A stretch of DNA of 64,000 bases from JABFRZ01 sp036376275. Lineage in GTDB: Bacteria; Planctomycetota; UBA1135; GCA-002686595. The DNA lies in contig DASVAP010000014.1 in assembly GCA_036376275.1 (NCBI GenBank), positions 28,253-92,252 on the forward strand, read 5' to 3'. The position numbers and the translations under genes were made by a program. Positions within the stretch are counted from its first letter, which is position 1, and every line of letters begins with the position of its first letter. Shown piece after piece: positions 16,204 through 23,936 of the stretch. The notes beneath the pieces were generated by a model that was not told the origin of the DNA, did no database searches, and saw only the letters and a list, made by a program, of their open reading frames with translations.

Positions 16204-17645
16204 TCCGGCGCAAGGTCGTGATCGTGGGCGCCGGTCCGGCCGGCATGTCGGCCGCGCTGGTGCTGGCGCAGGCCGGCGTGCGCCCGACGGTGCTGGACGA
16301 GAACCCGCGCGTCGGCGGCCAGATCTTCCGCCAGCCGCCGCCCGGCTCGCCGGCCGCCGCGGCGGCGCCCAAGGACGCGAGCGCGCGCCACGGGGCCGAG
16401 CTCCTGCGCCGCTTCGAGGCCGCGCGCGCGCGCATCGAGCTCCTGAACGAGGCCCACGTGTGGGGCGTCTTTCCCGAGCGGCGCCTGGCGATCGGCAACC
16501 AGGGCGGCTGGCAGGTGGTCCAGCCCGAGCACCTGGTGCTGGCCACCGGCGCCTACGAGTACACGCCACCCTTCCCCGGCTGGACGCTGCCCGGGGTCAT
16601 GACGCCCGGGGGCGCGCAATCGCTGGTCAAGACCTGGAACGTGCGGCCCGGGAAGAGCGTGGTGGTCGCCGGCACGGGGCCGTTCCTGCTGGTCGTGGCG
16701 CGCCAGCTCCACGCCGCCGGGGTCGAGGTCGAGGCCGTGGTCGAGCTCGCGCGCCGCAGCGAGTTCCTGCGCCACGCTCCGCGGCTCCTCTCCGCGCCGG
16801 GGCTCCTGTTCGAGGGCGGGAGCTACCTGCGCGAGCTCAAGGCGGCCGGCATCCCGGTGCTGTGGGGCCACGTCGTGTTCGCGGCCGGCGGCGCGGAGGG
16901 ACGGCTGCAGCACGTCTCGCTCGCGCCCTGCGACGCCGAGGGCACGCCCGACCGCGCGCGCGCGCGCACGCTCGAGACCGACACGCTGGCGATCGGTTAC
17001 GGCTTCGTGCCGCGCGTCGAGCTGGCCCAGCTGGCCGGCTGCGAGCTCGTGTTCCAGGACGAGCTCGGCGGCTGGATCCCGCGCACCGACGAGAACGGTG
17101 AGGCCAGCGTGTCCGGCGTGTGGGTCGCCGGCGACGGCGGCGGCGTGAGCGGCTCGGTCGTGGCCGAGCTGGAGGGCGAGCTGGCGGGTCTCTCGATCGC
17201 CGGGCGCCTGGGCCTGCTCGACGCGGCCACGCTGGCGCGCGAGAAGGAGCAGCGCCTCGCGCGCCTGGCGCCGCTGCGACGCTTCCGGGCCGCGCTCGAC
17301 GCCGTGTACCGCGTTCGGCCGGGCCTGGCGCGGCTGGCCGAGCCCGACACGCTCGTGTGCCGCTGCGAGGAGCTGGCGGCCAGCGAGGTCGACCCCGCGA
17401 TCGGCTTCGGCGGACACGACTTCCGCACGCTGAAGGTGATGACGCGTCTCGGCATGGGGCCCTGCCAGGCGCGGATGTGCTGGCCGGCGATGATGCGCCG
17501 CATCGCCGACCGCACGCAGAAGTCCTGCGCCGACGTCGGCCCGAGCCGCTTCCGCCCGCCCGTGCGCCCGACGACGGTGGGGGACCTGGTGCAGCTCATC
17601 CCCTTCGAGGACCAGGCCGACGCCCCGGCGGGAGCGGGACGGTGA
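16200..17645 (+). CDS. FAD/NAD(P)-binding subunit of an HcnB/OoxA-like dehydrogenase
   Basis: A 481-aa pyridine-nucleotide-type flavoprotein. It has an N-terminal Rossmann motif VVIVGAGPAGMSAALVLAQAG, VLDENPRVGGQIFRQ, LVLATGAYEYTPPFPGWTLPGV, and a second dinucleotide fold (VVVAGTGPFLLVVARQL). The C-terminus has a BFD-type 2Fe-2S domain with CRCEE and GPCQARMC. This arrangement matches HcnB, OoxA and the alpha subunit of proline and hydroxyproline dehydrogenases. The ATG overlaps the preceding stop and the stop overlaps the next GTG. Hydrogen cyanide synthase is a formal possibility, but the same architecture serves D-amino-acid, hydroxyproline and opine oxidation. Confidence 0.85.
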   Translation: MIRRKVVIVGAGPAGMSAALVLAQAGVRPTVLDENPRVGGQIFRQPPPGSPAAAAAPKDASARHGAELLRRFEAARARIELLNEAHVWGVFPERRLAIGNQGGWQVVQPEHLVLATGAYEYTPPFPGWTLPGVMTPGGAQSLVKTWNVRPGKSVVVAGTGPFLLVVARQLHAAGVEVEAVVELARRSEFLRHAPRLLSAPGLLFEGGSYLRELKAAGIPVLWGHVVFAAGGAEGRLQHVSLAPCDAEGTPDRARARTLETDTLAIGYGFVPRVELAQLAGCELVFQDELGGWIPRTDENGEASVSGVWVAGDGGGVSGSVVAELEGELAGLSIAGRLGLLDAATLAREKEQRLARLAPLRRFRAALDAVYRVRPGLARLAEPDTLVCRCEELAASEVDPAIGFGGHDFRTLKVMTRLGMGPCQARMCWPAMMRRIADRTQKSCADVGPSRFRPPVRPTTVGDLVQLIPFEDQADAPAGAGR

Positions 17646-18868
17646 AGCACCCCGACGTCCTGATCGTCGGCGGCGGCGTGATCGGCTTCGCCGTCGCGCA
17701 CGAGCTCGCGCGCCGCGGGCTGGCGGTGCAGCTGCTCGACAAGGACCTGCCGGGCCGCGCCACCTCGGCCTCGGCCGGCGGGCTGTGGCCGGTGGGGGAG
17801 GCGGTCGGGCTCGGCTGCGGCGTGATCTACCAGGCGACCCAGGCCGCCGCGCGCCAGGCGACGGGCGAGCTCGCGGCCGGCGAGGAGTGTCACGACGGGA
17901 TCCTGCCCGCGCCGTTCCGCGACCTGCTGGTGGCGAGCAACGCGCTCTTCCCGGCGCTCGCGCGGGAGCTGCAGGAGAGCGCCGGCATCGACATCGAGTT
18001 CCGCGTCGGCGGCGGGCTGATCTTCGCGGTCTACGAGCCGCGCGAACAGGAGTACGTCGACCGCGTCACCCAGGCCCTGCCGGCGAGCTGCCGCCTGGAG
18101 CAGCTCACGCCCGAGGAGGCCTGGAAGATCGAGCCGCTGCTGACGCGCGAGATCCAGGGCGCGGCGCTGCTCTCCGGCGAGCACCAGGTGAACCCGATGC
18201 TGCTGGCCGAGGGCTTCAAGCGCGCCGCCCTGCGCCAGGGGGCCGAGTTCCACCACGACACGCGCGTGACCGCGCTGCGGCGCGTGGGTGAGCGCATCGT
18301 CGGCGTCGAGGCCGAGGGCGAGTTCTTCCCGGCCGGGACGGTGGTCAACGCCGCCGGGGCCTGGTCGGGCGAGCTGGCGCGCACCGCCGGCCTGCACTGT
18401 CCGGTGTTCCCCGTGCGCGGGCAGATCGTTCTCACACAGGCCCTGCCGCGCGCGATGAACGCGTGCCTGTCGACCTCGGGCTGCTACATCGCCCAGAAGC
18501 TGCACGGCGAGGTCCTGATCGGCAGCACGACCGAGCGCGTCGGCTTCGACGTCGACGTGACCCCGGAGGGCATCGCCGGCCTGTGCAAGGGGGCCGTGCG
18601 CGCGCTGCCGCTCGTGCGCTACGTGCACATCAAGCGCGTCTGGGCCGGCCTGCGTCCGGGGACCTCCGACGAGCTCCCGATCCTCGGCCCCGCGCCCGGC
18701 ATCCAGGGCTACGTCAACGCGACCGGCGCCTTCCGCACCGGCATCGTGGCCGCGCCGCTGACCGCGCGCCTGGTCGCCCAGAGCCTGCTGGGCGAGCCGA
18801 CCGACCAGCCGATCGAGCCCTTCCTGGCGGCGCGCTTCGGGGCCCCCGAGCCCGCGCCGGCGGCCTGA
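17642..18868 (+). CDS. FAD-dependent amine/amino-acid oxidase subunit (HcnC/OoxB/DadA-like)
   Basis: A 408-aa DAO-fold oxidoreductase, the substrate-oxidising subunit of the complex. It has VLIVGGGVIGFAVAHELARRG at the N-terminus, ATSASAGGLWP, INPMLLAEG-like HQVNPMLLAEGFKRAA, VVNAAGAWSGELA, VRGQIVLT, and the C-terminal WAGLRPGTSDELPILGP with GYVNATGAFRTGI. The GTG start overlaps the previous stop as GTGA. Family members oxidise glycine (HcnC), sarcosine, D-hydroxyproline or opines. No dedicated racemase, transporter or regulator adjoins the cluster to indicate which. It ends 24 bp before a convergent gene. Confidence 0.86.
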   Translation: MKHPDVLIVGGGVIGFAVAHELARRGLAVQLLDKDLPGRATSASAGGLWPVGEAVGLGCGVIYQATQAAARQATGELAAGEECHDGILPAPFRDLLVASNALFPALARELQESAGIDIEFRVGGGLIFAVYEPREQEYVDRVTQALPASCRLEQLTPEEAWKIEPLLTREIQGAALLSGEHQVNPMLLAEGFKRAALRQGAEFHHDTRVTALRRVGERIVGVEAEGEFFPAGTVVNAAGAWSGELARTAGLHCPVFPVRGQIVLTQALPRAMNACLSTSGCYIAQKLHGEVLIGSTTERVGFDVDVTPEGIAGLCKGAVRALPLVRYVHIKRVWAGLRPGTSDELPILGPAPGIQGYVNATGAFRTGIVAAPLTARLVAQSLLGEPTDQPIEPFLAARFGAPEPAPAA

Positions 18869-18892
18869 GCGCAGCGCGCACGCCGCTCGGCG

Positions 18893-20683
18893 TCAGGGAA
18901 GCGCGGTGGAGCTCAGGCGCGAGGGCCGCTCCCCGCCGCCGTCCTCGATCGTGTGCAGGAGCCCCGCGGCCAGCTCGGCGAAGCGCTCGACGCGCCCGTC
19001 GGCCCAGGTGACGACGAGCTCGTCGGCCTGGGTCGCCGCGCCGAGCCCGAAGTGCTCGCGCGGGTCGTTGCTCGACAGGAACCCGCTGTTCGTCCCGATC
19101 AGGCGCAGGTGCTGGCGCTCGCCGACGCGCAGGACCAGGCGCGCGCCGATCGCGTCGCGTCCGCCGTTCCCCTTCGTCGGCGCGCCGATCAGGTGCACGA
19201 GCAGCCAGCGGCCGGCGGGCGAGTCGTTGCGCAGCAGCGTCGGAGGCTCGTCGAGGTTGCCGACCAGGAGGTCGGGATCGCCGTCGCCGTCGACGTCGCC
19301 GAGCGCGCTCGTGCGCCCCGCGCGCGGCACGACGAAGTCCGGGCCGCCGCCGCCCGCGGGCACGACGAAGCGCCCGTCGCGCAGCTCCCAGAGCTGGTTC
19401 GCCTGCCGGTAGCTCGTGCCCAGCTCGACCTGGTCGACCTGCGGGTAGGTGTGGCCGTTGATCTCGAACAGCTCGAGGTCGCCGTCGGAGTCGAAGTCGA
19501 CGAAACCGCAGCCCCAGCCGACCATGAGCCAGGTGTCCTTGCGCAGGCCCATCTTGCTGGTCACGTCGCGGAAGAAGCCGCCCTCGAGACCGCGGAAGAG
19601 CGTCGAGTAGTCCTCGACGAAGTTCGTGACGAAGAGATCCACCTTCAGGTCGCCGTCGTAGTCGCCCAGCGCCCCGCCCATGCCGCCTTGCGGCCGGCCG
19701 TCCTCGCGCACCGCCACGCCGCTCTGCAGCGAGATCTCGGCGAAGCGCCGGCCGCCGTCGTTGCGCCACAGCAGGTCCTCGAGCACGTCGTTGACCACGA
19801 ACACGTCGAGCCAGCCGTCCTGGTCGGCGTCGAAGGTCAGCACCTGGAAGCTGAAGCGTCGCACGCCGTCGATGCCGACCTCCTGCGAGGCGTCCACGAA
19901 GCGTCCCGCGCCCTCGTTGCGGAAGAAGCGGTCCGGCGAGGGCTCCAGCCCCATCGGGCCCTTCATGACCGGGATGTCCTCCAGGCGCTTGCCGCCCGCC
20001 ACCTCCTGGCTGTGCCCGTGCATGGTCGCGCGCGGGCGCTCGCGCAGCATGCTCTCCTCGTCGAACTCCAGGTACTCGCCCACGTAGAGGTCGAGGTCGC
20101 CGTCCTTGTCGAAGTCGAGGAAGGCCGCGCCGGAGCTCCACTCGCGGTCGTCCAGGCCCGAGCGCGCGCTCACGTCGACGAACTTGCCCCCGCCGACGTT
20201 GTCGTAGAGCACGTTCGGGCCGTAGTTCGAGAGGTACATCTCGACGTCGCCGTCGGAGTCGAGATCCACCGTGCGCACGCCGTTGGTCCAGTGTGGGTCG
20301 CCCAGGCCCGCGGCCGACGTCCCGTCGGTGAAGCGCGCCCGGCCGTCGTTCCAGAAGAGCGCGTCGCGCGGCTCCTCGCCCTCGGCCAGGCCCTCGAGGC
20401 GCCCACCGTTCGAGAGGTAGACGTCGAGGTCCCCGTCGCCGTCGGGGTCGAAGAGCGCCGTGCCGGCCCCGAAGGACTCGACCACGAACTCCTTGTCCGG
20501 CGTGCCGTTGACCTGCGTGAAGGCCGCCAGGCCCGATTCGGCGGTGATGTCGGTGAAGAGGTAGGGCAACGCCTCTCCGCCGACGCTCGTGGCCGGTGCG
20601 GCCGCGCCGGGCGCGTCCTCCGCGCAGGAGCAGGCCGCGAGCACGCCCGCCAGCGCGAGGACCGGCACGGCGGTGCAGTTCAC
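18893..20683 (-). CDS. CRTAC1-family FG-GAP/ASPIC lipoprotein
   Basis: A 596-aa exported lipoprotein with a signal ending in LAAC (Cys18). The mature protein has an FG-GAP/VCBS beta-propeller with many calcium-binding DxDxDGxxD loops, for example DPDGDGDLDVYLSN, DLDSDGDVEMYLSN, DFDKDGDLDLYVGE, DADQDGWLDVFVVND and DVDGDGDPDLLVGN. A C-terminal ASPIC/UnbV domain follows (GARLVLRVGERQHLR and DELVVTWADGRVERF). Such proteins are abundant in Planctomycetota and are thought to act in surface binding or adhesion; no enzymatic role is established. The ATG overlaps the stop of the upstream TPR gene as ATGA, so both are made together. Confidence 0.9.
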   Translation of the reverse strand: MNCTAVPVLALAGVLAACSCAEDAPGAAAPATSVGGEALPYLFTDITAESGLAAFTQVNGTPDKEFVVESFGAGTALFDPDGDGDLDVYLSNGGRLEGLAEGEEPRDALFWNDGRARFTDGTSAAGLGDPHWTNGVRTVDLDSDGDVEMYLSNYGPNVLYDNVGGGKFVDVSARSGLDDREWSSGAAFLDFDKDGDLDLYVGEYLEFDEESMLRERPRATMHGHSQEVAGGKRLEDIPVMKGPMGLEPSPDRFFRNEGAGRFVDASQEVGIDGVRRFSFQVLTFDADQDGWLDVFVVNDVLEDLLWRNDGGRRFAEISLQSGVAVREDGRPQGGMGGALGDYDGDLKVDLFVTNFVEDYSTLFRGLEGGFFRDVTSKMGLRKDTWLMVGWGCGFVDFDSDGDLELFEINGHTYPQVDQVELGTSYRQANQLWELRDGRFVVPAGGGGPDFVVPRAGRTSALGDVDGDGDPDLLVGNLDEPPTLLRNDSPAGRWLLVHLIGAPTKGNGGRDAIGARLVLRVGERQHLRLIGTNSGFLSSNDPREHFGLGAATQADELVVTWADGRVERFAELAAGLLHTIEDGGGERPSRLSSTALP

Positions 20684-21609
20684 GGCCGCTCCTCGCCCGG
20701 ACGCAGGCGGCGCAGCAGCTCGAGCGCCGGCGCGTGCTGCGCGTCGAGCAGGAGCGCGCGCTCGGCCCAGCGCACGGCCTGCGCCTCGGCCGCGAGCTCG
20801 AGGTAGAGCTCCGCCAGGGCCATGCAGGCCGCCGGATCGCGGCTGTGCTCCTGCTGGTGCGCCAGCGCGGCCGTCAGGCGCTTGCCGAAGGCGCGCAGGC
20901 GCTCGAACTCCGCGCGCATGCGCTCGGCCGCCGCCGGATCGCCGAGCCGTCCGTACAGGACCGCCAGGGCCGAGGGCGGCCCCGGGTGCGCCGGGTTGGC
21001 CGCGCGCGCCGCGAGGTAGGCGTCGCGGGCCTCCTCGAGCCGCTCCTCGCCCTCCAGCGCGAGCCCGAGGCGCAGCAAGAGCTCGTCGTCCCCCGGCAAC
21101 AGCGCGCGCGCGCGCGTCAGCTCCTCCACCGCACGCCGTGTGTCGCCCTCGGCGGCGAGCAGGAGGCCGAGCTCCTTGCGCGCGAGACCGTGCTCCGGAT
21201 CGAGCTCGAGCGCGCGCGTGAGTCGCGCCGACGCCTCGGCCCCGCGGTCGGCCTTGGCCAGGCCCCGTCCGGACCAGTAGGCGGCCTCGGGGTCCTGCGG
21301 TGCGAGGAAGCAGGCCTCCTCCAGGTGCTCGATCGCGCGCTCGAGCCGCGCGCGGTCGACCGTCGCCGTCGCGAAGCGCACGTCCGAGTGGCTGAGGAGG
21401 AGCTTGCCGAGGGCCAGATGCGCCTCGGCCCAGTCCGGCGCCAGCTCGGCGGCCCGCTCGAGCTCCGCCGCCGCCTCGAAGGGCTTCTCCTCCGCGAAGA
21501 GGGCGCGCGCGCGGGCCATGGCCTGGACGGCCTCGGCGGAGGGTCTGGCCGGCGCCGGAGCCCCGTCGCCGCAGGCGGGGCCGAGCGCGATCAGGAGCCC
21601 GAGGAGCAT
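20680..21609 (-). CDS. Exported tetratricopeptide-repeat protein
   Basis: A protein of about 309 aa with a short hydrophobic leader (LLGLLIALGPAC, a weak lipobox-like end) followed by five or six TPR units: WAEAHLALGKLLL, DPEAAYWSGRGLAKAD, HGLARKELGLLLAAEGD, DDELLLRLGLALEGEERLEEA, and HPGPPSALAVLYGRLGDPAAA. TPR arrays mediate protein contacts, here in the periplasm or at the surface. TPR plus CRTAC1 gene pairs recur in this phylum, so I infer a shared role. I use ATG at 21609; an in-frame TTG at 21630 would add seven residues. Neither has a Shine-Dalgarno sequence. Confidence 0.75.
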   Translation of the reverse strand: MLLGLLIALGPACGDGAPAPARPSAEAVQAMARARALFAEEKPFEAAAELERAAELAPDWAEAHLALGKLLLSHSDVRFATATVDRARLERAIEHLEEACFLAPQDPEAAYWSGRGLAKADRGAEASARLTRALELDPEHGLARKELGLLLAAEGDTRRAVEELTRARALLPGDDELLLRLGLALEGEERLEEARDAYLAARAANPAHPGPPSALAVLYGRLGDPAAAERMRAEFERLRAFGKRLTAALAHQQEHSRDPAACMALAELYLELAAEAQAVRWAERALLLDAQHAPALELLRRLRPGEERP

Positions 21610-21654
21610 CGAGTGGGGGAGCGAGATCAATTCGGGGGGCCCAGGAAGGAACGG

Positions 21655-21660
21655 AATCTA
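21655..21660 (-). promoter_or_regulatory. -10-like TAGATT upstream of the TPR gene
   Basis: TAGATT on the minus strand (context CGATAGATTCC), 45 nt before the ATG at 21609. It may drive the TPR-CRTAC1 pair. Confidence 0.35.
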
Positions 21661-21753
21661 TCGTCCCCGCTGGGCGGGAAGTCGCGTGATCTCTGGCCCG
21701 CGGCGGGCTCGGGAGCTTTCCCGCCGCGCGAACGCCCGGGTCCTGGACGGAGA

Positions 21754-21761
21754 GCTATCCT
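21754..21761 (+). promoter_or_regulatory. -10-like box GCTATCCT before the beta-helix gene
   Basis: GCTATCCT, with TATCCT ending 24 nt before the ATG at 21786. A GGAGG Shine-Dalgarno (21770-21774) lies between, 11 nt from the ATG and 5 nt from an in-frame TTG. Confidence 0.55.
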
Positions 21762-21785
21762 CGTCCGCTGGAGGTCTCGTTGCAC

Positions 21786-23264
21786 ATGAAACTTGCGCTG
21801 GCGTCGGCCGTGCTCTTCCCGTCCCTCCTCGCGGCCCAGGCGACGATCCGCGTGCCCGCGGACGTGCCCACGATCCAGGGCGCGATCGAGCTCGCCCAGG
21901 ACGGCGACACGGTGCTCGTCGCGGCCGGGACCTACGGCGAGCTCGTCGACTTCCTCGGCAAGGCGATCACCGTCACGAGCGAGAACGGCGCGGCCGTGAC
22001 CACGATCGACGCGACGGGTCTGTTCGACAGCGTCGTGCGCTTCGGGAGCGGCGAGGGGCCGGACTCCGTCCTGCGCGGATTCACGGTCACGGGCGGCAAC
22101 GGCGGCTCGCAGGTCGGTGGGATCCACGCCCTGGGAGCCTCGCCGCGCATCGAGGCCTGCATCGTGCGCGGCAACACCACGGCCGCGTCGGTCGCCGCGG
22201 GCGTCGGCGGGAACGTGCGCATGGTGGACTGCCTGGTCGAGGGCAACATCGGCTTCGCCATCGCCGGCGGGGTGTGGGGCGAGGCCGTGCTGCGCCGCTG
22301 CACCGTGCGCGGCAACCAGGGCTACGACGCGGGCGGGATCGCGCTGCTGGGCAGCGGTCGCGCCACCGACTGCGTCATCACCGGGAACACCTCCGAGGAG
22401 GGGACCTATGGCGGCGGCGTCAACCTCGCTGGCGCAGCCACCTCGCTCGTGCGCTGCGTGATCGCCGAGAACACGGCCGTCTCCCGCGGCATGTACCCCG
22501 TCTCCAGCGCGGGGGTCTTCACCTTCAGCGCCAGCGGCGCGCCGCTGATCCTGAACTGCACGGTCGTGCGCAACGCCGTGGTCTCCCCGCACGTGCCGCC
22601 GGGCGAGGACTGCGGCGGGATCCAGGGCCCGGCGCAGGTCGTCAACACGATCGTGCGCGACAACGACGGGCTCCAGATCGGCCTGCGGGCGACGCCCCAG
22701 GTCGCCTTCTCGAACGTCGCGGGCGGCCACCCGGGCCCCGGCAACTTCGACCTCGACCCGCTCTTCGTCGATCCGGCGAGCGGTGACTACCACCTGCAGC
22801 CGGGCTCGCCCTGCGTGGACGCCGGCGCGCCCCAGTCGCCCCCCGATCCCGACGGCACGCGCGCCGACGTGGGCGCGTTCCACCTCCCGCAGGCGTTCGT
22901 GGTCGTGCGCAACGGCACCGGCCTCAACCCGATCCTCCTGACGAGCGTGACGGCACCCCGAATCGGCGCCGACTGGCACGCGCGCGTCGACTCGAGCTTC
23001 CTGGCCGGCGCCGGGCTGAGCGTGATCACGGTCCGCACCCTCGGGCTCGACCCGGGCCTCGTCCTGCCGCAGGGTGAGCTCCTGGTGGACGGGAGCGAGC
23101 TCCACCGCGCGGTCGCGGCGAGCTCGGGCGGGACCGACGACCTGCTGGTTCCGATCCCGAACGTCGCGGCCCTGGTCGGACGTGTCGCCCACGCGCAGGG
23201 GATCCTGTTGGCGGGCCGGCGCTTCCGCCTGGGGAACGCGCTCGAGCTGCACCTCGGACACTGA
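21786..23264 (+). CDS. Secreted right-handed beta-helix protein
   Basis: A 492-aa exported protein with a signal peptide ending near SLLAAQA. Residues about 20-360 form a parallel beta-helix of the pectate-lyase/NosD type, with the usual VPTIQGAIELAQDGDTVLVA start and repeated CxVRGN-style coils. A DPLFVDPASGDYHLQPGSPCVDAGA terminus closes the helix. The last 110 residues form a separate beta domain (NPILLTSVTAPRIGADW, then GELLVDG and NALELHLGH) of a type I recall at the C-terminus of many exported proteins in deep-branching Planctomycetota. No catalytic residues are evident. An upstream in-frame TTG at 21780 has better Shine-Dalgarno spacing and could be the true start. Confidence 0.8.
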   Translation: MKLALASAVLFPSLLAAQATIRVPADVPTIQGAIELAQDGDTVLVAAGTYGELVDFLGKAITVTSENGAAVTTIDATGLFDSVVRFGSGEGPDSVLRGFTVTGGNGGSQVGGIHALGASPRIEACIVRGNTTAASVAAGVGGNVRMVDCLVEGNIGFAIAGGVWGEAVLRRCTVRGNQGYDAGGIALLGSGRATDCVITGNTSEEGTYGGGVNLAGAATSLVRCVIAENTAVSRGMYPVSSAGVFTFSASGAPLILNCTVVRNAVVSPHVPPGEDCGGIQGPAQVVNTIVRDNDGLQIGLRATPQVAFSNVAGGHPGPGNFDLDPLFVDPASGDYHLQPGSPCVDAGAPQSPPDPDGTRADVGAFHLPQAFVVVRNGTGLNPILLTSVTAPRIGADWHARVDSSFLAGAGLSVITVRTLGLDPGLVLPQGELLVDGSELHRAVAASSGGTDDLLVPIPNVAALVGRVAHAQGILLAGRRFRLGNALELHLGH

Positions 23265-23268
23265 TCCG

Positions 23269-23925
23269 TCAGAGGAGCGCGAAGGCCCGCACGGGGAACG
23301 AGCCCACCCCGCGCACCTTCGGCGGCACCGCGAAGAAGCGGAAGCCGCGCTCCGGCAGCGCCGCCAGGTTCGTCAGGTGCTCGACGATGCGCACGCCGCG
23401 CGCGAGCAGCAGGCTGTGCACCGGCCGCTCGCCCGTCGCCGTGTCGTCGATGTTGAGCGAGTCGATCCCGACCAGGGCCACGCCGCACGCGACGAGCCGT
23501 TCCGCCGCCCCCTTCGTGAGGAACGGGTGCCCGACCCCGTACTCCGGCCGCCCGAAGTGCTGCGACCAGCCCGTCGCGACCAGCACCGCGTGGCCGTGCA
23601 GCTCGCCGAGCCCCGCGAAGCGCTCCGCCTCGATCGCGCGCACCTCCGGCGGCACGCGCACGACCACGCCCGGCAGGTCGGCCAGCGACTCCAGCGCGAG
23701 CGCGGCGATGTCCTGCCCGCCCTCGAAGCGGTGGAAGGGCGCGTCGAGGTACGTCCCCGTGTTCGCCACCATCTCGATCCGCCCGATCGAGAACTCCGTG
23801 CCCTCCGCGTAGTGCGCGCGCGAGCTCTTCCGGTCGAGGTGCTCGCCGACCCGCGCCGCCGGCAGGCCCGGATAGGTCACGAGCCCGTCGTGGATCGTGT
23901 GGGAGAGGTCGACGAGGCGGGGCAC
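23269..23925 (-). CDS. Cyclase/kynurenine-formamidase-like hydrolase with altered metal motif
   Basis: A 218-aa cyclase-family protein. These are metal-dependent amidohydrolase-like enzymes such as arylformamidase, which binds its metals with HxGTHxDxPxH. Here that motif reads NTGTYLDAPFH (residues 55-65), so the first two histidines are Asn and Tyr while Asp61 and His65 remain. VDLSHTIHDGLVTYPG at the N-terminus and GVALVGIDSLNID are family blocks. GTG was chosen: it lies 7 nt after AGGGGG and 11 bp past the transketolase stop, so it is translated from the same message. An NTGTYLD subfamily exists to my recollection; its substrate is unknown. Confidence 0.78.
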   Translation of the reverse strand: MPRLVDLSHTIHDGLVTYPGLPAARVGEHLDRKSSRAHYAEGTEFSIGRIEMVANTGTYLDAPFHRFEGGQDIAALALESLADLPGVVVRVPPEVRAIEAERFAGLGELHGHAVLVATGWSQHFGRPEYGVGHPFLTKGAAERLVACGVALVGIDSLNIDDTATGERPVHSLLLARGVRIVEHLTNLAALPERGFRFFAVPPKVRGVGSFPVRAFALL

Positions 23926-23936
23926 GCTACGGCCCC

